Part shown: piece after piece, positions 17,999 to 26,014 of the stretch
Numbering within the stretch: the stretch's first letter is position 1
How the letters are laid out: the number at the start of each line of letters is the position of its first letter
Source: Actinospica robiniae DSM 44927
GTDB taxonomy: Bacteria; Actinomycetota; Actinomycetes; Streptomycetales; Catenulisporaceae
DNA length: 64,000 bases
Direction of reading: 5' to 3'
NCBI RefSeq assembly: GCF_000504285.1
Contig: NZ_KI632511.1
Span: 7,112,154 to 7,176,153, forward strand
The notes under the pieces: generated by a model
The model's input: the letters and a program-made list of their open reading frames with translations, nothing else
The model's database searches: none
Told to the model about the DNA's origin: nothing
Translations under genes and position numbers: made by a program

Positions 17999-18004
17999 AT
18001 ACTA
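17999..18004 (-). promoter_or_regulatory. -10 element for leaderless mrp
   Basis: TAGTAT on the minus strand, spaced 7 nt from ATG 17991. Confidence 0.5.
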
Positions 18005-18057
18005 GTCAGTAACCCCCGGTTGGATGTCACCTGGCCGGACGAGTGTGACGCGATCGG

Positions 18058-18594
18058 CTACCGGCGGCGGGTGGTGCCGGGGCCGGACTGGACCGGCGCG
18101 GCGCCGCTGGCCTTGGCGTAGCGGCCCGGGCCCTCGAGCAGCGGGCCCTGCGGCACGATCCGGTAGACCACCGAGTGCGCGGCCCAGCGCTCGGGCTGCG
18201 CCTCGCCGTCGCGGGCGTTGAGGCGCTTGGCGTGCAGCGTGGGGACCACCTCGGCCCACTCCGTGCTGCCGGGCTCGATCCGGCCGACCAGACCGGACCA
18301 GGTGGCCAGCCGGCCGCCCTTGTCCTTGGAGCGCACGGTGATGCGCACCAGCTGTCCGTCGGACAGGCCCGGCACGTTCTGCTCGCCGCCGCCGGTGACC
18401 AGGTAGGCGGCGCCGCGGCCGTCCACCTCGTGCCAGACGTGCCAGACCACGCGGTCGCGCATGCCCGGCACGGCCACCCAGAGCAGGCCGGACTTCTTAC
18501 AGGCCTCCTCGACCAACGCGGCGTCAGGCAGCGCGGGCGGGAGCGTCGCGACGGAGGACGACGAGGGCGAGGCGGGGTACTGCGGCCGGGTCAT
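18058..18594 (-). CDS. Conserved hypothetical protein next to mrp
   Basis: Soluble protein of 178 aa. The core contains VVWHVWHEVDGRGAAYLVTG, QNVPGLSDGQLVRITVRSKD and ATWSGLVGRIEPGS, an all-beta-looking pattern that may be a split-barrel-like fold. Similar proteins lie beside mrp in other actinobacteria as far as I recall, but no function is known. ATG 18594 is chosen over an ATG six codons upstream; a CAGTCT 6 nt upstream could be a weak leaderless -10. It is divergent from the EamA transporter. Confidence 0.65.
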   Translation of the reverse strand: MTRPQYPASPSSSSVATLPPALPDAALVEEACKKSGLLWVAVPGMRDRVVWHVWHEVDGRGAAYLVTGGGEQNVPGLSDGQLVRITVRSKDKGGRLATWSGLVGRIEPGSTEWAEVVPTLHAKRLNARDGEAQPERWAAHSVVYRIVPQGPLLEGPGRYAKASGAAPVQSGPGTTRRR

Positions 18595-18603
18595 GGTCCA
18601 AGA

Positions 18604-18642
18604 CTGTCCCACAGTGCATTTCGCCGATTGTCAGTGGGACAG
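18604..18642. promoter_or_regulatory. Inverted repeat between divergent genes
   Basis: CTGTCCCAC (18604-18612) and GTGGGACAG (18634-18642) are perfect 9-bp arms 21 bp apart, immediately upstream of the 18058-18594 gene and overlapping its possible -10. The spacing fits two half-sites on one DNA face. The regulator is unknown. Confidence 0.4.
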
Positions 18643-18744
18643 CTTGTAGAAGTTCGCAGGCCGCATGGTATGCCGGATGGCCTTCTCGGGCGGGGCTTGT
18701 ACGCTGAGGAGGCACCGTGTCATACCCGCCTTCCGGAGGTACCC

Positions 18745-19773
18745 CTGACCAGCCAGCCCGCCCTCCCGGTCGACGCGCTGTCGGTGGCCGCGGCGGCGCC
18801 CGCCCCGGCGCCGGCGACGCGTGGCCGGTCCGCCGTGCACCGGCCGCCGGCCAAGGACGTCCCGATCCTCGCGCTGGCGGTGCTCGGCGTGGGCACCTCA
18901 GGACCCTTGATCGCCGCGACCCGCGCGCCCGCGCTGGCGATCGCCATGTGGCGCAACGCTCTGGGCGCCGCGGTGCTCACGCCGTTCGCGCTGCTGCGCC
19001 ACCGCGACGAGCTGCGGGCGCTGCGGCGGGCCGAGTGGCTCACGGCGCTGCTGGCCGGTCTGACCCTCGGCCTGCACTTCGCCACCTGGACCCCGAGCCT
19101 GTCGATGACCTCGGTGGCCTCGGCGACGGCGTTCGCCGCGACACAGCCGATCTTCGCGGCCGTGATAGCCAGGCTGCGCGGCGAGCACGTGGCCGCGCGC
19201 GCCTGGACCGGGATCGTGATCGCCTTCCTCGGCGTGGTCGCGCTCTCGGGCGTCGACCTGCACCTGTCGCTGCACGCCTTCCTCGGCGACCTGTCCGCGC
19301 TCACCGCGGCCGGGTTCGCGGCGATCTACATGACCTTGGGCGCCAAGGTGCGCCAGACGGTGTCGCTGACCCCTTACACCAGCATCTGCTACGGCACGGC
19401 CTCACTGACGCTGCTGCTGCTGGCGTTCGTCACCGGCCAGTCGCTGCTCGGCTTCTCCGGCAACGCCTGGCTCAAGATCCTCGCGCTCACCGCGGGCGCC
19501 CAGCTGCTCGGGCACACCCTGTTCAACCGGGCGCTGAAGACCACCAGCCCGACCGTGGTCTCGGTGGTGATCCTGCTCGAAGTGCCGATCGCCGCGCTGA
19601 TCGCGGCCGTGTGGCTGGGGCAGGTGCCCTCGATCTGGGCGCTGCCGGGGGCGCTGCTGATCCTGGCCGGGCTGGTGGCGATCAGCACCGCCGGGGCCAC
19701 CGCGGCCGAGCCGGAAACCGACAGCGCGCCGAGTGGCGCGCATCACGCGGCGCTCATCCCTACTGACGGGTAA
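18745..19773 (+). CDS. EamA/DMT family transporter
   Basis: About 342 aa with around ten transmembrane helices in two EamA repeats, the drug/metabolite transporter superfamily (export of amino acids or metabolites). The first repeat starts near ILALAVLGVGTSGPLIAATRA and the second near LGDLSALTAAGFAAIYMTLG. The start is unusual. Codons upstream of CTG 18745 have no good ATG or GTG with a ribosome site, whereas GGAGG (18735-18739) lies 5 nt before CTG 18745. The alternative GTG 18784 has no ribosome site. A separate GAGGAGG before GTG 18717 would start translation in the wrong frame. Confidence 0.8.
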   Translation: MTSQPALPVDALSVAAAAPAPAPATRGRSAVHRPPAKDVPILALAVLGVGTSGPLIAATRAPALAIAMWRNALGAAVLTPFALLRHRDELRALRRAEWLTALLAGLTLGLHFATWTPSLSMTSVASATAFAATQPIFAAVIARLRGEHVAARAWTGIVIAFLGVVALSGVDLHLSLHAFLGDLSALTAAGFAAIYMTLGAKVRQTVSLTPYTSICYGTASLTLLLLAFVTGQSLLGFSGNAWLKILALTAGAQLLGHTLFNRALKTTSPTVVSVVILLEVPIAALIAAVWLGQVPSIWALPGALLILAGLVAISTAGATAAEPETDSAPSGAHHAALIPTDG

Positions 19774-19824
19774 CCTCACCAGGGACAACGGTCCGTACCC
19801 TGACGGGAAGGAACCACCCCTCTC

Positions 19825-20784
19825 ATGTCCGCAGTCAACCGCCCGCGCCGCTCCTGCCTGGCCGTGCCGGGCAGCAACCCGCGCTTTCTGGCCAAGGCCC
19901 AGACTCTGCCGGCCGACCAGGTCTTCCTCGATCTCGAGGACGCCTGCGCGCCGCTGGAGAAGGAGGGCGCCCGGCTCAAGATCGTCGAGGCGCTCAACGA
20001 GGGCGACTGGACCGGCAAGACCCGCACCGTGCGCGTCAACGACCTGACGACGCATTGGACCTACCGTGACGTGATCACCGTGGTCGAGGGCGCCGGCGCG
20101 AACCTGGACTGCATCATGCTTCCCAAGGTCCAGGACGCCGGGCAGGTGCTCTGGCTGGACCTGCTGCTGACCCAGATCGAGAAGACGATGGGGCTCGAGG
20201 TCGGCCGGATCGGCATCGAGGCGCAGATCGAGAACGCCCGCGGCCTGGTGAACGTGGACGCCATCGCCGGCGCCTCGCCCCGGATCGAGGCGATCATCTT
20301 CGGGCCGGCCGACTTCATGGCCTCGATCAACATGAAGTCCCTGGTGGTCGGGGAGCAGCCGACCGGCTACGACGTGGGCGACGCCTACCACTACATCCTG
20401 ATGCGGATCCTGATGGCCGCCCGCGCCCATGACGTGCAGGCGATCGACGGGCCCTACCTGCAGGTGCGCAACGTCGAGGGCTTCCGCACGGTGGCCGGGC
20501 GCTCGGCCGCGCTGGGCTTCGACGGCAAGTGGGTGCTGCACCCGGACCAGATCGCGGTGGCGAACGAGGTCTACGCGCCGACCCAGGAGGACTACGACCA
20601 CGCCGAGCTCATCCTGGACGCGTACGAGTACTGCACCTCCGAGGCCGGCGGGAAGAAGGGCTCGGCGATGCTCGGCGACGAGATGATCGACGAGGCCAGC
20701 CGGAAGATGGCGCTGGTGATCGCGGGCAAGGGCCGCGCGGCCGGCTACAGCCGGACCGGCAGGTTCGAGCCGCCGCAGGACTGA
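19825..20784 (+). CDS. HpcH/HpaI-family CoA-ester lyase (malyl-CoA lyase-like)
   Basis: TIM-barrel lyase of 319 aa, related to CitE and to L-malyl-/beta-methylmalyl-CoA lyase. Visible motifs are VPGSNPRFLAKA, FLDLEDACAPLEK (metal-binding acid cluster), IMLPKVQD, a glutamate in IGIEAQIENARG, and IFGPADFMASI. Substrates are probably malyl-CoA-type esters cleaved to acetyl- or propionyl-CoA and glyoxylate. Next come an acyl-CoA dehydrogenase and, 3.7 kb on, a MaoC hydratase, the three enzyme types of the lower ethylmalonyl-CoA pathway. The crotonyl-CoA reductase and mutase genes are not in the window. Confidence 0.87.
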   Translation: MSAVNRPRRSCLAVPGSNPRFLAKAQTLPADQVFLDLEDACAPLEKEGARLKIVEALNEGDWTGKTRTVRVNDLTTHWTYRDVITVVEGAGANLDCIMLPKVQDAGQVLWLDLLLTQIEKTMGLEVGRIGIEAQIENARGLVNVDAIAGASPRIEAIIFGPADFMASINMKSLVVGEQPTGYDVGDAYHYILMRILMAARAHDVQAIDGPYLQVRNVEGFRTVAGRSAALGFDGKWVLHPDQIAVANEVYAPTQEDYDHAELILDAYEYCTSEAGGKKGSAMLGDEMIDEASRKMALVIAGKGRAAGYSRTGRFEPPQD

Positions 20785-21002
20785 GCCGGGGCGCGGCTGG
20801 ACCGGAGCGGGCGGCACCGGCGGCCGCCCGCGCCCCGGCGTGCCCGGACGCGGCCGGGCAAGGGCGGGTGGTGGGAGCGAAAGCGCGAAATCGTGGGGCG
20901 AAGCACCCTTTCCAGGCTCGCGCGGGCTGGGGATACTGGCCGGTAACAACTTCTGACCCGCACCCGATCCGGGGCGGGAGCATCGACAAGGGAGCCGTAC
21001 GC

Positions 21003-22196
21003 ATGGCACGCCTGGCCAAGACCGAGGGTCTGACCGAGATCCAACAGGAGATCCTGGGGACCGTGCGCACCTTCGTGGAGCGCGAGATCATCCCGGTCGC
21101 CACGGAGCTCGAGCACGCCGACGAGTACCCGACCGAGATCGTCAAGGGGATGGCCGAGCTCGGCCTGTTCGGGCTGATGATCCCGGAGGAGTTCGGCGGG
21201 CTCGGCGAGTCGCTGCTGACCTACGCCCTGGTGGTGGAGGAGATCGCCCGCGGCTGGATGTCGGTGTCGGGGATCCTCAACACCCACTTCATCGTCGCGT
21301 ACATGATCAAGCAGCACGGCACGCCGGAGCAGCAGGCGGCGTTCCTGCCGGAGATGGCCGAGGGGCGGGTGCGCGCGGCGTTCTCCATGTCCGAGCCCGG
21401 GCTGGGCTCGGACGTCGCCGCGATAACCACCAAGGGGGTGCGCGACGGTTCCGACTATCTGATCACCGGTCAGAAGATGTGGCTGACCAACGGCGGCACC
21501 AGCAACCTGGTCGCGCTGCTGGCCCGCACCGACGAGGGCGCGGACACGCCGTACAAGAACCTCACCACCTTCCTGGTGGAGAAGGAGCCGGGCTTCGGCG
21601 AGGTCCGGCCCGGGCTGACCGTGCCCGGCAAGATCCAGAAGATGGGCTACAAGGGCGTCGACACCACCGAGCTCGTGCTCGACGACGTGCGGGTGCCGGC
21701 GGACCGCGTGCTCGGCGGCACGCCCGGCCGCGGCTTCGCGCACATGATGGACGGGGTCGAGGTCGGCCGGGTGAACGTGGCGGCGCGGGCGTGCGGGATC
21801 GCGTTGCGGGCCTTCGAGCTCGGCATCGCCTACGCCCAGCAGCGTTCCGCCTTCGGCAAGCCGATCGCCCAGCACCAGGCGATCCAGTTCAAGCTGGCCG
21901 ACATGGCGGTCAAGGTCGAGGCCGCGCACCAGATGATGGTGCGCGCCGCGCGGACCAAGGACGCCGGACAGCGCAACGACCTCGAGGCGGGTATGGCCAA
22001 GTACCTCGCGGCCGAGTACTGCAAGGAGGTCGTCGAGGACTCCTTCCGCATCCACGGCGGCTACGGCTACTCCAAGGAGTACGAGATCGAACGGCTCTAC
22101 CGCGAGGCGCCGATGCTGCTGATCGGCGAGGGCACGGCCGAGATCCAGCGGATGATCATCGGGCGCCGGCTGCTGGAGGAGTACAAGCTGCGCTGA
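21003..22196 (+). CDS. Acyl-CoA dehydrogenase
   Basis: FAD flavoenzyme of 397 aa. Family signatures are MSEPGLGSDVAAITT (substrate/FAD region), GQKMWLTNGGTSN, and near the C-terminus EGTAEIQRMIIGR, where the glutamate of EGTAE would be the catalytic base. Placed between a malyl-CoA lyase-like gene and a MaoC gene, it may be a methylsuccinyl-CoA dehydrogenase, but the sequence alone does not fix the substrate. The frame is open far upstream; ATG 21003 has AAGGGAG 8-9 nt before it and starts at the family N-terminus. Confidence 0.9.
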   Translation: MARLAKTEGLTEIQQEILGTVRTFVEREIIPVATELEHADEYPTEIVKGMAELGLFGLMIPEEFGGLGESLLTYALVVEEIARGWMSVSGILNTHFIVAYMIKQHGTPEQQAAFLPEMAEGRVRAAFSMSEPGLGSDVAAITTKGVRDGSDYLITGQKMWLTNGGTSNLVALLARTDEGADTPYKNLTTFLVEKEPGFGEVRPGLTVPGKIQKMGYKGVDTTELVLDDVRVPADRVLGGTPGRGFAHMMDGVEVGRVNVAARACGIALRAFELGIAYAQQRSAFGKPIAQHQAIQFKLADMAVKVEAAHQMMVRAARTKDAGQRNDLEAGMAKYLAAEYCKEVVEDSFRIHGGYGYSKEYEIERLYREAPMLLIGEGTAEIQRMIIGRRLLEEYKLR

Positions 22197-22249
22197 GGTT
22201 CCGGCCGGGTGTCAGCACCCGGGTGTCAGGGTTTGTCGGTGGCCGGGGT

Positions 22250-22261
22250 TAGCCTGGATCC
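22250..22261 (+). promoter_or_regulatory. -10 element for leaderless alpha/beta hydrolase gene
   Basis: TAGCCT at 22250-22255 followed by a 6-nt spacer and GTG 22262; the same hexamer as before ilvA and the PHP gene. Confidence 0.55.
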
Positions 22262-23221
22262 GTGAGCGTCCCGCCGCGCGTGCCCGGGCGCCTGGTCGGC
22301 GTGGCCGGGCTGGCCACCCACGTCGTGGCCGAGCCCGGGCCGGGGTCCGGTGCCCGCCCCCCGGTGCTGCTCAGCTCCGGCCTCGGCGGCGGCTGGTACG
22401 ACTGGAAGCTGGTGCTGCCGCGACTGGCCGAGCACGCGCCCGCGCTCTGCTTCGACCGCCCGGGCCTGGGCTGGTCCGAGCCCTCGCGCCTCGGGCCGAC
22501 GCTGGCCGGGGAGGCCGAGCGCATCAAGGCCCTGCTGACCACGCCCGGGGTGCTCGCGCCCGGCGCCGCGCCCGTCGGTCCGGCGGTGGTGGTCGGGTTC
22601 TCGCTCTCGGGCTTCCACGTCGAGGCCTTCGCGCGGCTGCATCCGGAGCTGGTGGCCGGCATGGTGCTGATCGACGGGTCGGCCGAGCCGGAGCCCGCGG
22701 CTCCGCCGACGCCGGAGCAGGCCGCCCGTTCGCTGGAGCTGTGGCAGACGGTCGGTCAGTTCGCCGCGCGCACCGGCGCCGCCGCGCTCGGTACGCCGCT
22801 GATGCGCGCGCTCGCGGTGCGGGCCACCCGGCTCGGCGGAGCAGACCTCGCCGATGCCGCGGAGGTGTCCGCCGCCGGAGCGTCCGGCCGCGTGTTCACG
22901 GCCGGACTGCTGGAGAACGCGACGTACCACGCGCTGGCCGCCCAGCTGCTCGAGCTGCGCTGCGAACGCCCGTTCCCGCAGGAGCTGCCGCTGCGGGTGA
23001 TCGCCGCGTACGGCGTCTCCCCGGTGGCCCGGCTGCTGCCCTTCGCCGGCGGCTCGCTGAGACGGCGGCGCGAGCAGTGGCGTGCCCGCCAGCAGCAGTT
23101 GACGCGGATGTCCGCGCACGGAAAGCTGATCGAGCTCGAAGACAGCGCGCATTTCGTGCCGTACGACCGCCCGGACGCGATCGTCGAGGCCGTGGCCGAG
23201 GTTTGGGCTCAGCTCGTCTAG
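22262..23221 (+). CDS. Alpha/beta hydrolase
   Basis: Soluble hydrolase of 319 aa. An oxyanion region LLSSGLGGGWYDW and the CFDRPGLGWSEPS loop precede the nucleophile elbow VGFSLSGFH (serine in GFSLS). The acid is probably D in LIDGSAEP or a later strand, and the histidine is in EDSAHFVPYDRPD. No signal peptide is present. The substrate is unknown. The GTG start follows a leaderless -10 box, so it is probably transcribed separately from the acyl-CoA dehydrogenase upstream. Confidence 0.83.
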   Translation: MSVPPRVPGRLVGVAGLATHVVAEPGPGSGARPPVLLSSGLGGGWYDWKLVLPRLAEHAPALCFDRPGLGWSEPSRLGPTLAGEAERIKALLTTPGVLAPGAAPVGPAVVVGFSLSGFHVEAFARLHPELVAGMVLIDGSAEPEPAAPPTPEQAARSLELWQTVGQFAARTGAAALGTPLMRALAVRATRLGGADLADAAEVSAAGASGRVFTAGLLENATYHALAAQLLELRCERPFPQELPLRVIAAYGVSPVARLLPFAGGSLRRRREQWRARQQQLTRMSAHGKLIELEDSAHFVPYDRPDAIVEAVAEVWAQLV

Positions 23222-23347
23222 ACTTCGTCCGGCCGAACCCTTTTCCCGCCTGCCCGGAGCACCTGACGCGCACCGGGCGGATAGGGCAGGATGGGCGGCG
23301 ACGACCGCCCCCGCGCGGCAAGGATCAGGGAGGGCCAGGAGACTCCG

Positions 23348-24154
23348 ATGGCAACGTATTACGTGATCGCCCGGATGGACGGAACCCGGCAGATCGGACC
23401 GGACCGGCAGGTGGTCGACCTGGCCGCGGCCCTTGAGCGCGGCATCACCACGTTCCTGACCGAGCCGGCCGACGCGGCCGAGGCGTCCGGCGAGCCGTAC
23501 GGGCTGCTGCTGCACCCCGAGCCCGCGCAGACCGGCCTCGGCATCGCCGATGACATGACCCTGACACTGGGGGTGGACGGCGCGTTCCGGCTCTTCCAGC
23601 TCCAGGCCGTGCCCGCGCCGGAGCACTTCGTGCCGGCCTCCTCGGTCGGCGCGCAGGCCATCGTCACCCGCGAGTTCCTGGCCATCGCCGAGGTGCCGTC
23701 CTGGTGGGCGTACGGGCCGAACGGCCGGCGGGTGCTCGGACTGCTGTTCGCGCTCGGCAACCTGACCCGGGATCAGCTCGACCGGATCGGCAAGCGGATC
23801 GACAGCGCCGGGCTGAGCTTCGCCCGGCACAAGTTCGACGCGCTGGCCGCCGCCGACTCCGCGATCAACGCCTCCGGCCGGGCCGGCGCCGCCCGGCTCG
23901 CCCGCGGCTACGCCCGCGCGGCCACGTACGGCACCTGGGAGAAGGACTCGGCGCTCAGCCACGCCGCGTCGGCCGCGGGCGACCTGGCCTACGTGCTGAC
24001 CGTGGGCGACCTGATCGAAGAGGACTACCCCGACCACCTCGCCAGCTGGCTCGCGCCGGAGATCGCCGACGTCGGCTTCGCCGGCGACCCGCTGGACTAC
24101 CCGAAGCCGGGGCAGCCGGAGTTCGAGCCAGAGCCGGTGGAGCAGGACGCCTAG
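23348..24154 (+). CDS. Conserved hypothetical protein, stop codon at a MITE insertion site
   Basis: Protein of 268 aa, not recognised, without signal peptide or membrane helix. It starts MATYYVIARMDGTRQIGP. The middle has VPSWWAYGPNGRRVLGLLFALG and is otherwise helix-rich with many Ala residues, ending in an acidic PEFEPEPVEQDA tail. ATG 23348 is favoured over a start 19 codons upstream by the CAGGAGA just before it. Its TAG stop lies in the CTAG that is duplicated on both sides of the palindromic element at 24155-24316, so insertion left the protein intact but replaced its 3' untranslated region. Confidence 0.68.
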   Translation: MATYYVIARMDGTRQIGPDRQVVDLAAALERGITTFLTEPADAAEASGEPYGLLLHPEPAQTGLGIADDMTLTLGVDGAFRLFQLQAVPAPEHFVPASSVGAQAIVTREFLAIAEVPSWWAYGPNGRRVLGLLFALGNLTRDQLDRIGKRIDSAGLSFARHKFDALAAADSAINASGRAGAARLARGYARAATYGTWEKDSALSHAASAAGDLAYVLTVGDLIEEDYPDHLASWLAPEIADVGFAGDPLDYPKPGQPEFEPEPVEQDA

Positions 24155-24320
24155 GGCGCGTTTGAGAAGTATCGCCGGGGCCACGGCGTCTGACGCGTGC
24201 GCTCGCTGTGTTGCCGGAGCGGTTACAGACGAGGCGAGTATGCGCCCGCCCCGGCGCCTTGCGAGCGCACGCGTCAGACGCCGTGGCCTGATCCGACGCT
24301 ACTTCTCAAACGCGCCCTAG
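24151..24320. mobile_element. MITE-like palindromic element with CTAG duplication
   Basis: Inner element 24155-24316 (162 bp) is bounded by direct CTAG copies (24151-24154 and 24317-24320). The ends are perfect 17-bp inverted repeats starting GGCGCGTTTGAGAAGTA (24155-24171; complement at 24300-24316). Pairing continues inward for about 50 bp with few mismatches (arms through GCGTGCGCTCGC), and GCCGGAGCGG / CCGCCCCGGC also pairs near the centre. There is no coding capacity. CTAG target duplication is typical of IS5-family insertion, so this is probably a non-autonomous derivative. It would also form a strong hairpin in RNA. Confidence 0.75.
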
Positions 24321-24464
24321 ATCTGGACCTCGCAGAGGCCCTGGGACCACGGCGGCGCCCGCGCCGGATCGGCGCGGGCTGTGAGGCAAGGCACCCTACC
24401 GGTCGGTAACAAGTTGCGGCAGGATGGTCGGCACGCAACGTTCCCACCCTTCAGGAGCTGACCC

Positions 24465-24965
24465 ATGCAGTTCGGCCGCTACTTCGAAGAGTTCGACATC
24501 GGCGCGGTCTACAAGCACTGGCCCGGCAAGACCGTCACCGAGTACGACGACCACCTGTTCTGCCTGCTCACCATGAACCACCACCCGCTGCACCTCGACG
24601 CGCACTACGCCGAGACCGCGACGGAGTTCGGCCGGAACGTGGTGGTGGGCAACTACATCTACTCGTTGCTGCTCGGCATGTCCGTGCCCGACGTGTCCGG
24701 CAAGGCCATCGCCAACCTCGAGGTCGAGTCGCTGCGGCACGTCGCGCCGACCTTCCACGGGGACACGATCTACGGCGAGACCACGGTGCTGGACAAGACC
24801 GAGTCGAAGTCCAAGCCGGACCGCGGCGTCGTCCAGGTCGAGACCAGGGGCCTGAATCAGGACGGCGTGATCGTGTGCGTCTTCCGCCGCAAGGTCATGG
24901 TGCCCAAGCGTCCCGAGGACCCGGCCGCGGCCGAGCCCCGCCCGCGGGCGCAGGGCGCGGCGTAA
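24465..24965 (+). CDS. MaoC-family dehydratase (mesaconyl-CoA hydratase-like)
   Basis: Hot-dog fold hydratase of 166 aa, close to the MaoC proteins of Streptomyces crotonyl-CoA carboxylase gene clusters. The start MQFGRYFEEFDIGAVYKHWP and the active-site stretch NHHPLHLDAHYAE (Asp/His pair) are diagnostic, with GNYIYSLLLGMSVPDVSGK following. It would hydrate a short-chain enoyl-CoA, probably mesaconyl-CoA. The upstream MITE-like element separates it from the lyase and dehydrogenase genes. AGGAG lies about 8 nt before ATG 24465. Confidence 0.88.
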   Translation: MQFGRYFEEFDIGAVYKHWPGKTVTEYDDHLFCLLTMNHHPLHLDAHYAETATEFGRNVVVGNYIYSLLLGMSVPDVSGKAIANLEVESLRHVAPTFHGDTIYGETTVLDKTESKSKPDRGVVQVETRGLNQDGVIVCVFRRKVMVPKRPEDPAAAEPRPRAQGAA

Positions 24966-25036
24966 CGCGGCCGCTCGGCCTCTCCCGAGTGACGACCGCT
25001 TGACGCCGACGCCCTAAACGGGAGACCGTTCGTATC

Positions 25037-25783
25037 ATGAAGGCCGAGCCGAGTTGCCCACGGTGCGGGAGTCGCGTACGCGCTCCCGGCGATCCGTCGG
25101 CCCACCTGCCGGTGGTGCCGGAGTCGCTGGTCGGCTCGGTGCCGGACACCGTCCCGGAGAACCTCGCGTCGCTGCCCGCGGCCGCGCTGCCGATCGCGCC
25201 CGGGTCCGCGGTGGACCTGTGGCACTGCGAGCTGCACGGCGCGGTGCACCCGGTGCAGCCGGTGCTCGCGCCCGACGCCGAGTCGCTCGCCGGCGTGGTC
25301 GCGCACTCCCAGGTCCCGCTGTGGCTGCCCTGGCCGCTCGCCAGCGGCTGGCGCTTCGGCGGCCTGGCCTATGTCGGCGACCGCACGGACGGGGCCAGGG
25401 CCACGGTGGTGGCCGCCTCCGGACCGTCCCCGTTCGGCGGCGAGGGCGACCTGCTGCTGATCGCCGAGGAGATGGGCATCGGCATCGGCGCCCGCTTCGC
25501 CGGCCTGCCCGGCCCCGATCCGGGCCCGATCTTCGAGGACACCGCGGCGCACGCCAAGGTCTACGCGGCCGGCCGGCCCACCCCGATGTGGGCCGTGCCC
25601 GGCACCGGCGACCGCGCCGTGTTCGTCGGCGAGGCGCGCGGCATGTGGCTGTGGATGGTGCTCTGGCCGTCGATCGACGGCACCCTGCTCTACGACGAGG
25701 TGGTGCTCACCGACCTGCGCGACGCCGCCGCGGAGCTCGCGCACCTGCCGATGGGCACGCTCTCGCCGCGCTTCTTCGGGTAG
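25037..25783 (+). CDS. DUF6758 family protein
   Basis: Protein of 248 aa, start MKAEPSCPRCGSRVRAPG. Cysteines in CPRCG and later in WHCELHG suggest a split zinc ribbon. The rest is Trp/Pro/Gly-rich without a catalytic signature (LPWPLASGWRFGGLAYVGD; GPSPFGGEGDLLLIAEE). I assign the DUF6758 name from memory of Streptomyces homologues, where it also precedes a PHP-domain gene and a MarC gene as it does here. Its function is unknown. Confidence 0.78.
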   Translation: MKAEPSCPRCGSRVRAPGDPSAHLPVVPESLVGSVPDTVPENLASLPAAALPIAPGSAVDLWHCELHGAVHPVQPVLAPDAESLAGVVAHSQVPLWLPWPLASGWRFGGLAYVGDRTDGARATVVAASGPSPFGGEGDLLLIAEEMGIGIGARFAGLPGPDPGPIFEDTAAHAKVYAAGRPTPMWAVPGTGDRAVFVGEARGMWLWMVLWPSIDGTLLYDEVVLTDLRDAAAELAHLPMGTLSPRFFG

Positions 25784-25831
25784 CCGAGGTCTGCGGGGGT
25801 CTGCTCGCGCAGTCCCCACCCCGTCCCCGCG

Positions 25832-25995
25832 CTGCCCCGGCTCCGGGCCGAAGTGGGCCGGGCGAAGGTGCGAGCCGACGGTCCCGCCCTGCCCCGGCTC
25901 CGGGCCGAAGTGGGCCGCCGGAGGTGAGAGCCGACGGTCCCGCCCTGCCCCGGCTCCGGGCCGAAGTGGGCCGCCGGAGGTGAGAGCCGACGGCG
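25832..25995. repeat. Three tandem 56-57-bp repeats
   Basis: Copies start at 25832, 25889 and 25945. The shared core is CCCCGGCTCCGGGCCGAAGT followed by GGGCCG, a short variable segment, then GAGCCGACGG. Copies 2 and 3 are almost identical; copy 1 differs in the GGGCGAAGGTGCGAG segment. The array sits between the DUF6758 and PHP genes and ends just before the PHP -10 box. No spacers vary as in CRISPR. It could be a protein-binding array or a neutral tandem duplication. Confidence 0.8.
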
Positions 25996-26002
25996 GGCCC
26001 GG

Positions 26003-26014
26003 TAGCCTGGCCGA
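26003..26014 (+). promoter_or_regulatory. -10 element for leaderless PHP gene
   Basis: TAGCCT at 26003-26008, 6-nt spacer, ATG 26015. Confidence 0.55.

Noticed and set aside
25832-25995. Possible CRISPR array
   Set aside because: The repeats are directly tandem without unique spacers, there are only three units, and no cas genes are nearby.
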